From: Kibdelosporangium banguiense
GTDB lineage: Bacteria > Actinomycetota > Actinomycetes > Mycobacteriales > Pseudonocardiaceae
DNA length: 64,000 bases
Direction: 5' to 3'
Assembly: GCF_017876405.1 (NCBI RefSeq)
Contig: NZ_JAGINW010000001.1
Location: forward strand, 8,011,203 to 8,075,202
Below the pieces are notes generated by a model that was not told where the DNA came from, searched no databases, and worked only from the letters and a program-made list of their open reading frames with translations. Both the position numbers and the translations under genes were made by a program. Below, in pieces: positions 45,097 through 52,954 of this stretch (its first letter is position 1; the number at the start of each line of letters is the position of its first letter).

Positions 45097-46055
45097 CGTC
45101 GCCCCCTGGCCAAATCGCGTGCCGTCGGCAGGCTGTGTGAGTGAAAGGCTTCGGCCACCACTGGATCGTCGAACACGCCGTTGTCCCTGAGCATCCGCAT
45201 CGTGGGTGTCGCGTTGCGCAGTACCGTTTCCAGTGTCTCGGGCGCGGTGGACAGCTCGGTCACGATCCGTACCGGGTCGTCGAACACCTCAGGCATGGTC
45301 CGCAGCACGGCAGTCAGCGCGGGCTCGTCCGGCCAGAGGAATGCGAGGATCACGCGAGGCAACAGCACGCCTATCTTGCGCCGCAATGGCACCGGCATCC
45401 GGGGCCACAACATCTCGAACAGCTGCCGGAAGAACGCGTGGTGGTGGCCTTCGTCGGCGGCGTGATCCTGGGCGAGCTCGCGCACGACCTGTTGTACGGA
45501 AGGATCTTTCGGTAGCCTGGTCAGCGTTCCGGTGATCAGCGTCTCGGACACGATCGCGAAGAACAACTTGACCAATGGCCGGTACGCAGGCAGTTCTGCG
45601 GCGTACAACAACGCCAGCTCGGTCAGGAACCGAGGCTGATGCACAACGGGCGCAACCCCTGTTTCCGCCTGAACCCCTGATTTGAGCGTGTTGGACATCT
45701 CGGCGTGACCGGCTTCGTCGGTGTAGATGCGCAGCACGTCGTCCTTCATGCTCGCGGGCAGCCAGGGCAGAAACGCGGGTGACCGCAGCAGCCCGCAGAT
45801 CTCGTTGACCGGCCCCATCTCCAGCTGGACTGTGAACTCCAGGTACAGGTAGAGACTGTGCACGAGAATCGCCTCGCGCACCTCGAACGGCGCGGTACGG
45901 ACCTGCGGCCGCGCGGACAACGGGCACAACTCCGGCGAGAAGTAGTGCGCGTCGGCGGTGAACGGCGACTCTCGGTGCGGTTTGGACCGCACCCAGGACC
46001 GCCGGTCCCACTCGGTGAACCTGGACCGGTATACATGCGACGCCAACGGATTCAC
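45093..46055 (-). CDS. AurF-type diiron N-oxygenase
   Basis: 320 residues, all-helical ferritin-like fold. All seven ligands of the AurF diiron centre can be placed with matching spacing: Glu79, Glu114-x-x-His117 (DEAGHAEM), Glu171 (VSETLITG), His198-x3-Glu202-x2-His205 (DHAADEGHH). AurF and CmlI oxidise arylamines to nitro groups, and other relatives N-hydroxylate amines or amides. The start is GTG 46055, with no clear ribosome-binding site; no Met occurs for some 80 residues. It is divergent from the asparagine-synthetase-like gene across 102 bp and is followed by a coupled small gene. The cluster has no arylamine precursor, which favours an N-hydroxylating role on an amine or amide, for example on glutamine or on the polyketide amide. 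Substrate is inferred only. Confidence 0.82.
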   Translation of the reverse strand: MNPLASHVYRSRFTEWDRRSWVRSKPHRESPFTADAHYFSPELCPLSARPQVRTAPFEVREAILVHSLYLYLEFTVQLEMGPVNEICGLLRSPAFLPWLPASMKDDVLRIYTDEAGHAEMSNTLKSGVQAETGVAPVVHQPRFLTELALLYAAELPAYRPLVKLFFAIVSETLITGTLTRLPKDPSVQQVVRELAQDHAADEGHHHAFFRQLFEMLWPRMPVPLRRKIGVLLPRVILAFLWPDEPALTAVLRTMPEVFDDPVRIVTELSTAPETLETVLRNATPTMRMLRDNGVFDDPVVAEAFHSHSLPTARDLARGRR

Positions 46056-46105
46056 CTCTCACAGAGTTCAGTACCCGTCGGCCCGCGTACAGACCCCTAC
46101 GTCCG

Positions 46106-46134
46106 TTGTGACCGGTTACCGTCGTGGATACGCT
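46106..46134 (+). promoter_or_regulatory. Probable promoter of the amidotransferase gene with palindrome
   Basis: TTGTGA (46106-46111), 17-bp spacer and TACGCT (46129-46134, the TAnnnT form) lie 24 bp upstream of the ATG at 46158. An imperfect 12-bp palindrome, GTGACCGGTTAC (46108-46119), overlaps the -35 and spacer and may be an operator. The opposite-strand N-oxygenase gene must be transcribed from the same 102-bp region. Confidence 0.42.
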
Positions 46135-46157
46135 CGGTTCCGGCGGAGGGAGCCACT

Positions 46158-47999
46158 ATGTGCGGGGTTGCCGGATGGGTGTCATTCGACCGTGATCTGA
46201 CCGAACAACAGCATGTTGTGGCGGCCATGACGCACGCGATGCGGCAGCGTGGCCCGGACGGGTGGGGGATCTGGACATCACCACACGCGGTCCTCGGGCA
46301 CCGTAGACTGTCCATAATAGACCTGCCCGGCGGCACGCAGCCGATGTCGGTGGACACCCCCGACGGACCGGTGACGCTGACCTACAGCGGCGAGACGTAC
46401 AACTTCGTGGCGCTGCGCGACGAACTGCGCCGACGTGGGCACCAGTTCCGCACCGCGAGCGACACTGAGGTCGTGCTCCGCGGGTATCTGGAGTGGGGCC
46501 CGGCGATCGCCGAACGGATGATCGGCATGTGCGCGATCGGCATCTGGGACGGCCGGACCGAGCGTCTGGTGCTCATCCGTGACCGCCTGGGCACCAAACC
46601 ACTGCACTACTTCCCGACACCGGACGGCGTGCTGTTCGGGTCCGAGCCGAAGGCGATCCTGGCGCATCCCATGACCGACGCCGTGGTCGACACTGACGGC
46701 ATCCGCCGGCTGCTGCTGGGTTTCCCCACGACCGACGAGGGCGTCTGGTCCGGCATCAAGATCATGCGCCCCGGCACCGTGGTCACGGTCGACCGCTCGG
46801 GCCTGCGCGAACACACCTACTGGCAGCTTACGGCGAAGCCGCACACCGACGACCTCGACGCCACGATCCGTACGGTCCGGGAGATGGTCGAGGACAACGT
46901 CACCCACGAGCTGGTTGCGGACGTGCCCCGAGGCGTGCTGCTGTCCGGCGGCCTGGACTCCAGTGTGCTGACCGGCATGGCCGACCGCAGCCTACGCCCG
47001 CGTGGCGAGGTGATCCGCACCTTCTCGGTGGACTTCCCCAACCAGGCGGAGGACTTCGAAGCCGACACGATCCGCTGCAGCGCGGACGGCCCTTACATCC
47101 GTGACGTGGCCGAGTATGTGGGCACCGACCACCATCATCTCGTACTGGACCACCGTGCCCTGTCCGATTTGGAGGTACGCCGGGAAGTCGTCAGCGCGTG
47201 GGACGCGCCGTACGGCATGGGCGACATGAACAGCTCACTTTTCCTGCTGTTCAAGGCGTTGAAGGAACACGTGACGGTGGCACTGAGCGGTGAGGCCGGC
47301 GACGAGATCTTCATGGGCCACTTCTGGCACCACGCGGACGTGGTCCACGAGGGCGGCAGGGAAGACTTCCCGTGGTTCGTCGCGTGGCCCCAGCTCAACA
47401 CCTCGTCGTACATGAGCGAAGACCTCGTCGCCCTGGTGGACCTCCCGACGTTCACACGGGACCGTTACCGCGACGCACTCACCGAGGTTCCCCAGCTCGA
47501 CGGTGAGGACAATCGCCGCCGTCGGCAACGAGAAGTCGCCTACCTCGGCCTTACGAGGTTCATGCGCACCCTGGAAGATCGCCTGGACCGTCTGGCGATG
47601 CGTGCTGGGGTGGAGACGCGAGTCCCCTTCTGTGACTACCGCCTCGTGGAATACCTCTACAACGTTCCCTGGTCCATGCACACTTTCGACGGCCACGAGA
47701 AGAGCCTGCTGCGCGCCGCCGGACGCCACCTGATCCCCGAATCGGTGGCCGCCCGCCGCAAGAGCGGCTACCCCTCAACCCAGGACCTGCTGTACGTTTC
47801 GGCCCTCCAACGTCAGGTGAGGGACGTCCTGGCCGACAAGAACTCAGACGCTCTCTTCATGAGCGACCGCGCGAAACTGACGGAAGCCGCCTACCGTGAC
47901 CCAGCCAAGGTCGATCCGGCTGCCCGCCTGACCTTCGAGCGAGTCCTTGACGTGGCAGTCTGGCTGGACGTCTATCGTCCCGTCCTCAAGCTGTCCTGA
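46158..47999 (+). CDS. Asparagine-synthetase-like glutamine amidotransferase
   Basis: 613 residues, AsnB family. The N-terminal Ntn glutaminase domain begins MCGVAGW with nucleophile Cys2 exposed after Met removal, and includes QRGPDGWGIW and the RDRLGTKPL region. The C-terminal synthetase domain has the PP-loop SGGLDSS at 263-269, LSGEAGDEIFMGHF where true AsnB has a GADE-type motif, and RVPFCDYRLVEYLYNVP near the end. The start is ATG 46158 after GGAGGGAG. AsnB homologues in biosynthetic clusters adenylate a carboxylic acid and transfer ammonia (or hydroxylamine) to it, as in piericidin and oxytetracycline pathways. Next to an N-oxygenase this one probably converts the released polyketide acid into an amide or hydroxamate. 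A housekeeping asparagine synthetase cannot be excluded but is less likely here. Confidence 0.85.
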   Translation: MCGVAGWVSFDRDLTEQQHVVAAMTHAMRQRGPDGWGIWTSPHAVLGHRRLSIIDLPGGTQPMSVDTPDGPVTLTYSGETYNFVALRDELRRRGHQFRTASDTEVVLRGYLEWGPAIAERMIGMCAIGIWDGRTERLVLIRDRLGTKPLHYFPTPDGVLFGSEPKAILAHPMTDAVVDTDGIRRLLLGFPTTDEGVWSGIKIMRPGTVVTVDRSGLREHTYWQLTAKPHTDDLDATIRTVREMVEDNVTHELVADVPRGVLLSGGLDSSVLTGMADRSLRPRGEVIRTFSVDFPNQAEDFEADTIRCSADGPYIRDVAEYVGTDHHHLVLDHRALSDLEVRREVVSAWDAPYGMGDMNSSLFLLFKALKEHVTVALSGEAGDEIFMGHFWHHADVVHEGGREDFPWFVAWPQLNTSSYMSEDLVALVDLPTFTRDRYRDALTEVPQLDGEDNRRRRQREVAYLGLTRFMRTLEDRLDRLAMRAGVETRVPFCDYRLVEYLYNVPWSMHTFDGHEKSLLRAAGRHLIPESVAARRKSGYPSTQDLLYVSALQRQVRDVLADKNSDALFMSDRAKLTEAAYRDPAKVDPAARLTFERVLDVAVWLDVYRPVLKLS

Positions 48000-50739
48000 C
48001 TCGTTGATCCAGGAGCTGGGTGAAGGCCTGGTGGATGTCCTCGCCTCCCTCGGTATCGACGATGACGGTCAGGAGGCGAGTGAGCCGGTCGGCGGGGAAG
48101 TCGAGATAGCGGGCGATCCGCCTGGCGATGTCGGCCGAATCCGCGCCCAGGCCGTGACCGGCCAGTAGCGCAACGGTTTCGTCCCAGAGAGCCGGGGTGT
48201 CGATGAGATCCCGGATGGTGGTGATCGGACGGTCGGTTGGGCGCGGGTCGGGCACTGTCCAGGAGTGCCGGCCGTGCCGGATGTCGAACGGGGATGTGCC
48301 GGGGAGATGGACGGTGGCAGTGACGCCTGGCGGGATGACAGCTTCGATGACCAACTGTCCGTCTTCACGCCGCCAGCTGGATGCTGCTTCGCCGTAGGGC
48401 GTGTGATGTTGTGCAGCCGCGTGTGTGAGTGCGTGGTGGGGGACCGGCTTGATCGTGATGTGGCGGTAACCGGGAGCTGCGGGAGACAGGCCGGCGACGA
48501 CACGGTGGAACCAGTCAGCGACGGCGCCGAGGGCGTAGTGGTTGAACGAGGTCATCTCGCCTGGATTGACGGTGTCGTCGGGCAGCATGCTGTCCCATCG
48601 TTCCCAGATCGTGGTGGCTCCCATGGTGACGGGATAGAGCCAGGACGGGCAGTCTTTCGCCAGTACCAGGCGGAAGGCGAGTTCCGTGTGCCCGCTCGCG
48701 GTCAGCGCGTCGGTGACGAGCGGGGTCCCGACAAAGCCGGTTGCGATGCGGAAGCCGTTGGTGCGAACCAGATCCGCGAGCTGATCGGCCGCGTTGCGGC
48801 GTTGTCCGGCAGTGGGCAACAGGGCCCATTCGAGGGCCAGGGCGTAGATCGTCGGGGCGTCGGACAGGATGCGACCGCTGGGCGTCACGTAGTGCCGGGC
48901 GAATGCTTCACGCGTGGCGGCGGCAAGCTTGCGGTAGTGCTCACCGTCGAGACCCAGCACCTGGGCAGCGTCAGCGACGATCTCGGCGGAACGGGCGAGG
49001 TGCGCGGTGGCGACGACGTCCCGGTCGGCCTTGGCGGCGGCGGGGTTGTCCGGTGGTGCGGTGGGGTCGAGCCAGTCGCCGAACTGGAAACCGCCGGCCC
49101 AGACGCCGTCTGCGGTGAGCGAGGCGATCTTGTCTACCCAGCCACGCATGGAGTCGAACTGCCGCTGGAGGATCTGCGGGTCGCCGTACGCGCGGTAGAG
49201 CGCCCACGGCACGATAGTGGCGGCGTCTCCCCAGGCCGCGGCGGTGGGCGCAGGGGTGCGGAGCACGTCGGGGACGACAAAGGGGACCGCGCCGTCGGGA
49301 AGCTGGTCGGCGGCGAGATCGGCGAGCCAGGAGGACAGGAACCCGGCTGTGTCGAACAGGAAGCTCGCGGTAGGCACGAAGATCTGGATGTCGCCGGTCC
49401 AGCCCAGCCGCTCGTCGCGCTGCGGGCAGTCCGTGGGCACGTCGAGGAAATTGCCACGCATGCTCCACACGACATTGCGGTGGAACTGTTCGAGATCCGG
49501 GTCCGAGCACGAGAACCACCCGGTGCGGCGCAGATCCGTGCCGATCACGACCGCCTGCACGTCCTCGGCGAGCACGTCGAGGCCGCTGATCTCGGCGTAG
49601 CGGAAGCCGTGGAAGGTCAAGCTGGGCTCCAGCTCCACTTCGTCGGCGTCGTCCAGCAAGTAGGTGTCGGTGGCTTTGGCGCTACGCAGAGGGCGCGTAC
49701 CGAGTTCGTCATTTTCGAGAACCTCGGCATGGCGGACGACCACCTCGGTGCCCACGCGGGTGTCACGCGCCTTGATCCGGACCCATCCGACCAGGTTCTG
49801 GCCGAAGTCCACCAGGGTTTTGCCCGACGGTGACCGCCAGACCCGGACAGCGGGAAGCACATCGGTGACCCGCACTGGTGGACCCTCGGGCGCCACCAGA
49901 CTGCCCAGGTCCTCGGCCAGCACCTCGACCTCATCCACAGTGGACTCGACCGGCCGGAGATCGGTTCGCTGCCCGTCGTAGAGGTCGTCGGCGAGGATGC
50001 CGCTGTTGTGCGCCGACCAGCTGGCGTCGGTGCCGATGACCTCGACCGAGCCGTCGTCGTAGGTGACCTCGACCTGGGCAAGCAGGGCCAGCCGGTCACC
50101 GTAGAGGGCACGCCGCCCGCTCCACCCGAGCCGACCGCGGTACCAGCCGTTGCCCAGCAGGAACCGGATCTCGTTGTCGCCGGAACGCAGAAGTGAAGTG
50201 ATGTCGTGGATCTGACAGCGGAGACGATGGTGATAACTGGTCCAGCCGGGAGCTAGGACTTCGTTGCCTACCTCTTGACCGTTCAGCGTGGCGGAATAGA
50301 CGCCGTGGGCAGTGGCGTAGAGCCGTGCGGAGACGACCCCTGGCCGCAGGGTGAACGCACGGGACACAATCGGCGCAGGCGTGCCGACCCCGCCGAGAGC
50401 CAACGGGCTGATGAACCGGGCCGTCCAATCCTCGGGCGCCAGCAATGCGGCTTCTACTGTGGACGGATCACTCCATTCCGACCACCGTTCTCCGGACGCC
50501 ACCCGGACTCGCACAGTGGCCCGGCCGCGTGCCGCGAGCGGCTCGAAAGGCCACGGCACCAGCACCTGCTCAGCTGAGTCCACGTGGACGACGTCGCCGT
50601 TGAGATCGAGTTCGTAGGCGGTCTGTGCCCACTCAGGGTCGTCCGTCGTCACCTGCCACGACAACCGGGGCGTCGCTGTCCCGACACCCAGCGCCGAGTC
50701 CCGGTGCTCGAAGCGTACTGGGGTGACGACCGTTGTCAT
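47986..50739 (-). CDS. Alpha-L-rhamnosidase, GH78
   Basis: 917 residues with the GH78 arrangement: N-terminal beta-sandwich domains (about 1-340), an (alpha/alpha)6 barrel (about 410-760) and a C-terminal beta-sandwich. The conserved barrel motif DCPQRDERLGWTGD near residue 440 carries the acidic catalytic region, and TTIWERWDSMLP near 710 the second one. No signal peptide is visible, so it likely acts in the cytoplasm. The ATG at 50739 follows AAGGAGA. A C-terminal extension of about 80 residues after the family sequence (from IRDLIDTPAL) looks like a separate small helical segment. The gene is convergent with the amidotransferase gene, overlapping it by 14 nt. It may be unrelated rhamnoside catabolism, or may hydrolyse a sugar on the cluster product; the latter is speculation. 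Confidence 0.88.
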   Translation of the reverse strand: MTTVVTPVRFEHRDSALGVGTATPRLSWQVTTDDPEWAQTAYELDLNGDVVHVDSAEQVLVPWPFEPLAARGRATVRVRVASGERWSEWSDPSTVEAALLAPEDWTARFISPLALGGVGTPAPIVSRAFTLRPGVVSARLYATAHGVYSATLNGQEVGNEVLAPGWTSYHHRLRCQIHDITSLLRSGDNEIRFLLGNGWYRGRLGWSGRRALYGDRLALLAQVEVTYDDGSVEVIGTDASWSAHNSGILADDLYDGQRTDLRPVESTVDEVEVLAEDLGSLVAPEGPPVRVTDVLPAVRVWRSPSGKTLVDFGQNLVGWVRIKARDTRVGTEVVVRHAEVLENDELGTRPLRSAKATDTYLLDDADEVELEPSLTFHGFRYAEISGLDVLAEDVQAVVIGTDLRRTGWFSCSDPDLEQFHRNVVWSMRGNFLDVPTDCPQRDERLGWTGDIQIFVPTASFLFDTAGFLSSWLADLAADQLPDGAVPFVVPDVLRTPAPTAAAWGDAATIVPWALYRAYGDPQILQRQFDSMRGWVDKIASLTADGVWAGGFQFGDWLDPTAPPDNPAAAKADRDVVATAHLARSAEIVADAAQVLGLDGEHYRKLAAATREAFARHYVTPSGRILSDAPTIYALALEWALLPTAGQRRNAADQLADLVRTNGFRIATGFVGTPLVTDALTASGHTELAFRLVLAKDCPSWLYPVTMGATTIWERWDSMLPDDTVNPGEMTSFNHYALGAVADWFHRVVAGLSPAAPGYRHITIKPVPHHALTHAAAQHHTPYGEAASSWRREDGQLVIEAVIPPGVTATVHLPGTSPFDIRHGRHSWTVPDPRPTDRPITTIRDLIDTPALWDETVALLAGHGLGADSADIARRIARYLDFPADRLTRLLTVIVDTEGGEDIHQAFTQLLDQRVRTA

Positions 50740-50825
50740 CGTGTCTCCTTGTGTCGTACGAGGACTACCGGCCCGAACAGTCCAGCGCGAACGAGATCAC
50801 CGCAGTTCCAGCATGACACGTGGAG

Positions 50826-50860
50826 AGCCTGTCCTGCGGCGAGTGGCCGCAGGACAGGCT
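50826..50860 (-). terminator. Strong hairpin, probable terminator of the dioxygenase gene
   Basis: A perfect 14-bp stem (50826-50839 with 50847-50860, arms AGCCTGTCCTGCGG and its complement) closes a 7-nt loop 14 nt downstream of the dioxygenase stop codon. There is no T-run, which is usual for actinomycete terminators. It would also insulate the downstream rhamnosidase gene. Confidence 0.7.
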
Positions 50861-50874
50861 GGTGGTCAGCGGCA

Positions 50875-51699
50875 TCAGGCAGGCGGCGGGCCTGGCGGTC
50901 CTCCAGGGCCTCCGGGGCCGGGCGCGTCGTCGTCGCCCACTTCGGTGTCGGAGAGGTCCAGTCCGATGGTGAAGTCGGCGGTGTAGCCCTGCCGAACTCG
51001 CCTGGGCCGCAGCAGCATCTGGTCGCCGCCGCCCGCGAAGATCCCGTCGGCGGCGTTGGTCGTGTCCGGCGTGCCCTTGCTCGCGTACGGATCGCCGGTC
51101 AGGTATGCCGCCTTGAACTCCTCCGTGAAATACAACTGGGAGGTGAACTCGTACGGGTTGCCGTCGGTCCCCGTGGTCTGGACCTTGATGTGGATGTGGA
51201 TGGTCCTGCCCCGGTACCAGCCCGGCAGGACGGTCACGAACCTGACCTTCCCGGCCCGGTCGGTCTCCTGGTAGCCGCGCAGGAACTTCTTGCCCACCGT
51301 GCCTTCCGCGGCGACGTCGGAGTAGACGCCGAGGGCGTCGCAGTGCCAGACGTCCACGATCGCGCCCCTGATCGGCGTGCATCCGCGGGAGTTGATCTGC
51401 AGTACGCCGAGATTCAGGGCGAGCACGGCGCCTTTGGCGATCGAGCCGTCGGACGGGTCGGGGCGGATGTCGGACCGGTTGAGCCCTTCGTCGACGAAGT
51501 ACGGGCCCTCCGTTTGCTCCGGTTTGGCGACGCAGTCGACTGTGCAGTCACCAGGTGGTGATGAAGTGGTGGAAGCCGGTGTGGCCGCTGAGGCCACTGC
51601 CGGGCCGGCGACGGTCAGTGTTGCCCCGGCCAGGCCGAGCAGCGCCAGTGCCTGCCGTCTGCCCAGCACTCGGCCCACAGGTTCGTCATCGGAATGCAT
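50875..51699 (-). CDS. Exported intradiol ring-cleavage dioxygenase
   Basis: 274 residues from ATG 51699 behind GAGGAGA (a TTG at 51702 precedes it directly). The N-terminus is a Tat signal peptide (GRRQALALLG followed by a hydrophobic core ending near ASAA). The core has the intradiol dioxygenase fold, with TEGPYFVD, the iron-ligand Tyr in DVWHCDALGVYSD, and the Tyr-x7-His-x-His iron-site region GWYRGRTIHIHI. Family members open catechols between the hydroxyls using Fe(III). The C-terminus is a Pro/Gly-rich tail (GPGGPGGPPGPPP). Secreted Tat-type members of this group occur widely in actinomycetes with unknown physiological substrates, perhaps lignin- or plant-derived catechols. It is divergent from the FAD oxidoreductase operon. 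Confidence 0.87.
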   Translation of the reverse strand: MHSDDEPVGRVLGRRQALALLGLAGATLTVAGPAVASAATPASTTSSPPGDCTVDCVAKPEQTEGPYFVDEGLNRSDIRPDPSDGSIAKGAVLALNLGVLQINSRGCTPIRGAIVDVWHCDALGVYSDVAAEGTVGKKFLRGYQETDRAGKVRFVTVLPGWYRGRTIHIHIKVQTTGTDGNPYEFTSQLYFTEEFKAAYLTGDPYASKGTPDTTNAADGIFAGGGDQMLLRPRRVRQGYTADFTIGLDLSDTEVGDDDAPGPGGPGGPPGPPPA

Positions 51700-51807
51700 C
51701 AATTCTCCTCGCTGAGAGTATCAGTCCGGGTACTCACGGTGCGCGAGCCTAGGGATCGATGCTGGGAACCCGCCGAAGGCTTTCTGTGGCAGAGCTATGT
51801 GTCGGCG

Positions 51808-51864
51808 TTGACCGCCGACGGTTCACGGGGCTACCGTGTAACTAGTTGCATGTAACTAGTTACA
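51808..51864 (+). promoter_or_regulatory. Promoter with two tandem 14-bp palindromic operators
   Basis: TTGACC (51808-51813) and TACCGT (51832-51837), 18 bp apart, form a promoter for the operon starting at 51896. Directly downstream lie TGTAACTAGTTGCA (51837-51850) and the perfect palindrome TGTAACTAGTTACA (51851-51864) back to back. Two repressor dimers could bind side by side over the transcription start. The LacI regulator encoded as third gene of the operon is the nearest candidate, but GntR-type repressors use similar sites. Confidence 0.62.
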
Positions 51865-51895
51865 TAGCCGATGAGCTGGGGTTGGGGAGGTCGAG

Positions 51896-52954
51896 ATGCG
51901 AGTCGTCGTGGTGGGTGCCGGTGTCTATGGGGCCGCCGTGGGGGCGGCGCTGGCTCGTGGTGGTGCGACTGTGACGGTCGTCGACGCCGGTGCGCCAGGT
52001 TCGGGGACGTCCGGCGCGACGTTCTCCTGGGTCAATTCGCGCAACAAGCAGCCGCAGGTCTATCACGAGTTCAACGTCGCAGGAATGGCTGCGCACCAAC
52101 GGTTCGCGGCCGAAGCCCCGCTCAGCGACTGGTACCACGGTGGCGGCGGTATCGAGTGGGCCGCCGACGATGCAGCGCTACGTGGGAAGGTTGACGCTCT
52201 GATTGCACGCGGCTACGAGGCCACATGGCTGACCCGTGCCGAGGCGCTGGAGTTGGAGCCGGGTATCGATCCGGAACGGCTCCCGGCCGATGGGATCGCG
52301 TACTTCCCTGACGAGGCGTGGATTGAGCCGATGCGGTTGATCGCGCATCTGCTGTCGAGGGATGTCGACGTGGTGGCTGATGACGCGGTGGTCGGGCTGG
52401 ATACGAGTGGTGACATGGTGCGCGCTGTGCGGTTGGAGTCCGGGCGACGGCTTGACGCGGACGCGGTCGTGAACTGCGCGGGGCCACAGGCGGCCAAGGT
52501 GGCGGCGATGGCGGGGCTCGCGTTGCCGATGCGCAACTTGCCCTGCGTTCTTGTGTACACCTCGCCTGTCGCGGTGCCGGTGTCGAGGGTGGTGCATGCC
52601 CCGAATGTCCACTTGCGACCAGAGGGGGACGGGCGGATCCTGTTGCACTCCAGCGAGGTTGACCAGGGTGGGCAGGAGGCGGTTGACAAGCTGATGCGGG
52701 ACGCCACGTCGTTCTACCCGGGGATTCGTGCGGCGACCGTCGAAAGTGTGCGTACGGGGGAGCGGCCGATTCCCGGCGATGGACTGCCTGTCCTCGGGCG
52801 GGTCGCCGATGTGCGCAACTACGTCTTCGCTGTGTCGCACAGCGGGGTGACGTTGTGTTTGCACGCGGGCGAACTCGTCGCTGACGAGGTGCTCGGTGAG
52901 GATCGGGACGAGGCGCTGGCGGCGTTCCGCTTCGAGCGGTTCGAGGAGTTGTGA
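51896..52954 (+). CDS. FAD-dependent oxidoreductase, DAO/glycine oxidase-like
   Basis: 352 residues with an N-terminal dinucleotide-binding motif VVGAGVYGAAVGAALARGG and the C-terminal FAD contact VFAVSHSGVTLCLHAGELVA, typical of the D-amino-acid oxidase/DadA superfamily, which oxidises amines with release of an imine. The ATG at 51896 follows GGGGAGG. It overlaps the downstream amidohydrolase gene (TGATG), so both probably act on one compound. Substrate is not identifiable; an N-containing ring or amino acid derivative later opened by the amidohydrolase would fit. Confidence 0.82.
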   Translation: MRVVVVGAGVYGAAVGAALARGGATVTVVDAGAPGSGTSGATFSWVNSRNKQPQVYHEFNVAGMAAHQRFAAEAPLSDWYHGGGGIEWAADDAALRGKVDALIARGYEATWLTRAEALELEPGIDPERLPADGIAYFPDEAWIEPMRLIAHLLSRDVDVVADDAVVGLDTSGDMVRAVRLESGRRLDADAVVNCAGPQAAKVAAMAGLALPMRNLPCVLVYTSPVAVPVSRVVHAPNVHLRPEGDGRILLHSSEVDQGGQEAVDKLMRDATSFYPGIRAATVESVRTGERPIPGDGLPVLGRVADVRNYVFAVSHSGVTLCLHAGELVADEVLGEDRDEALAAFRFERFEEL

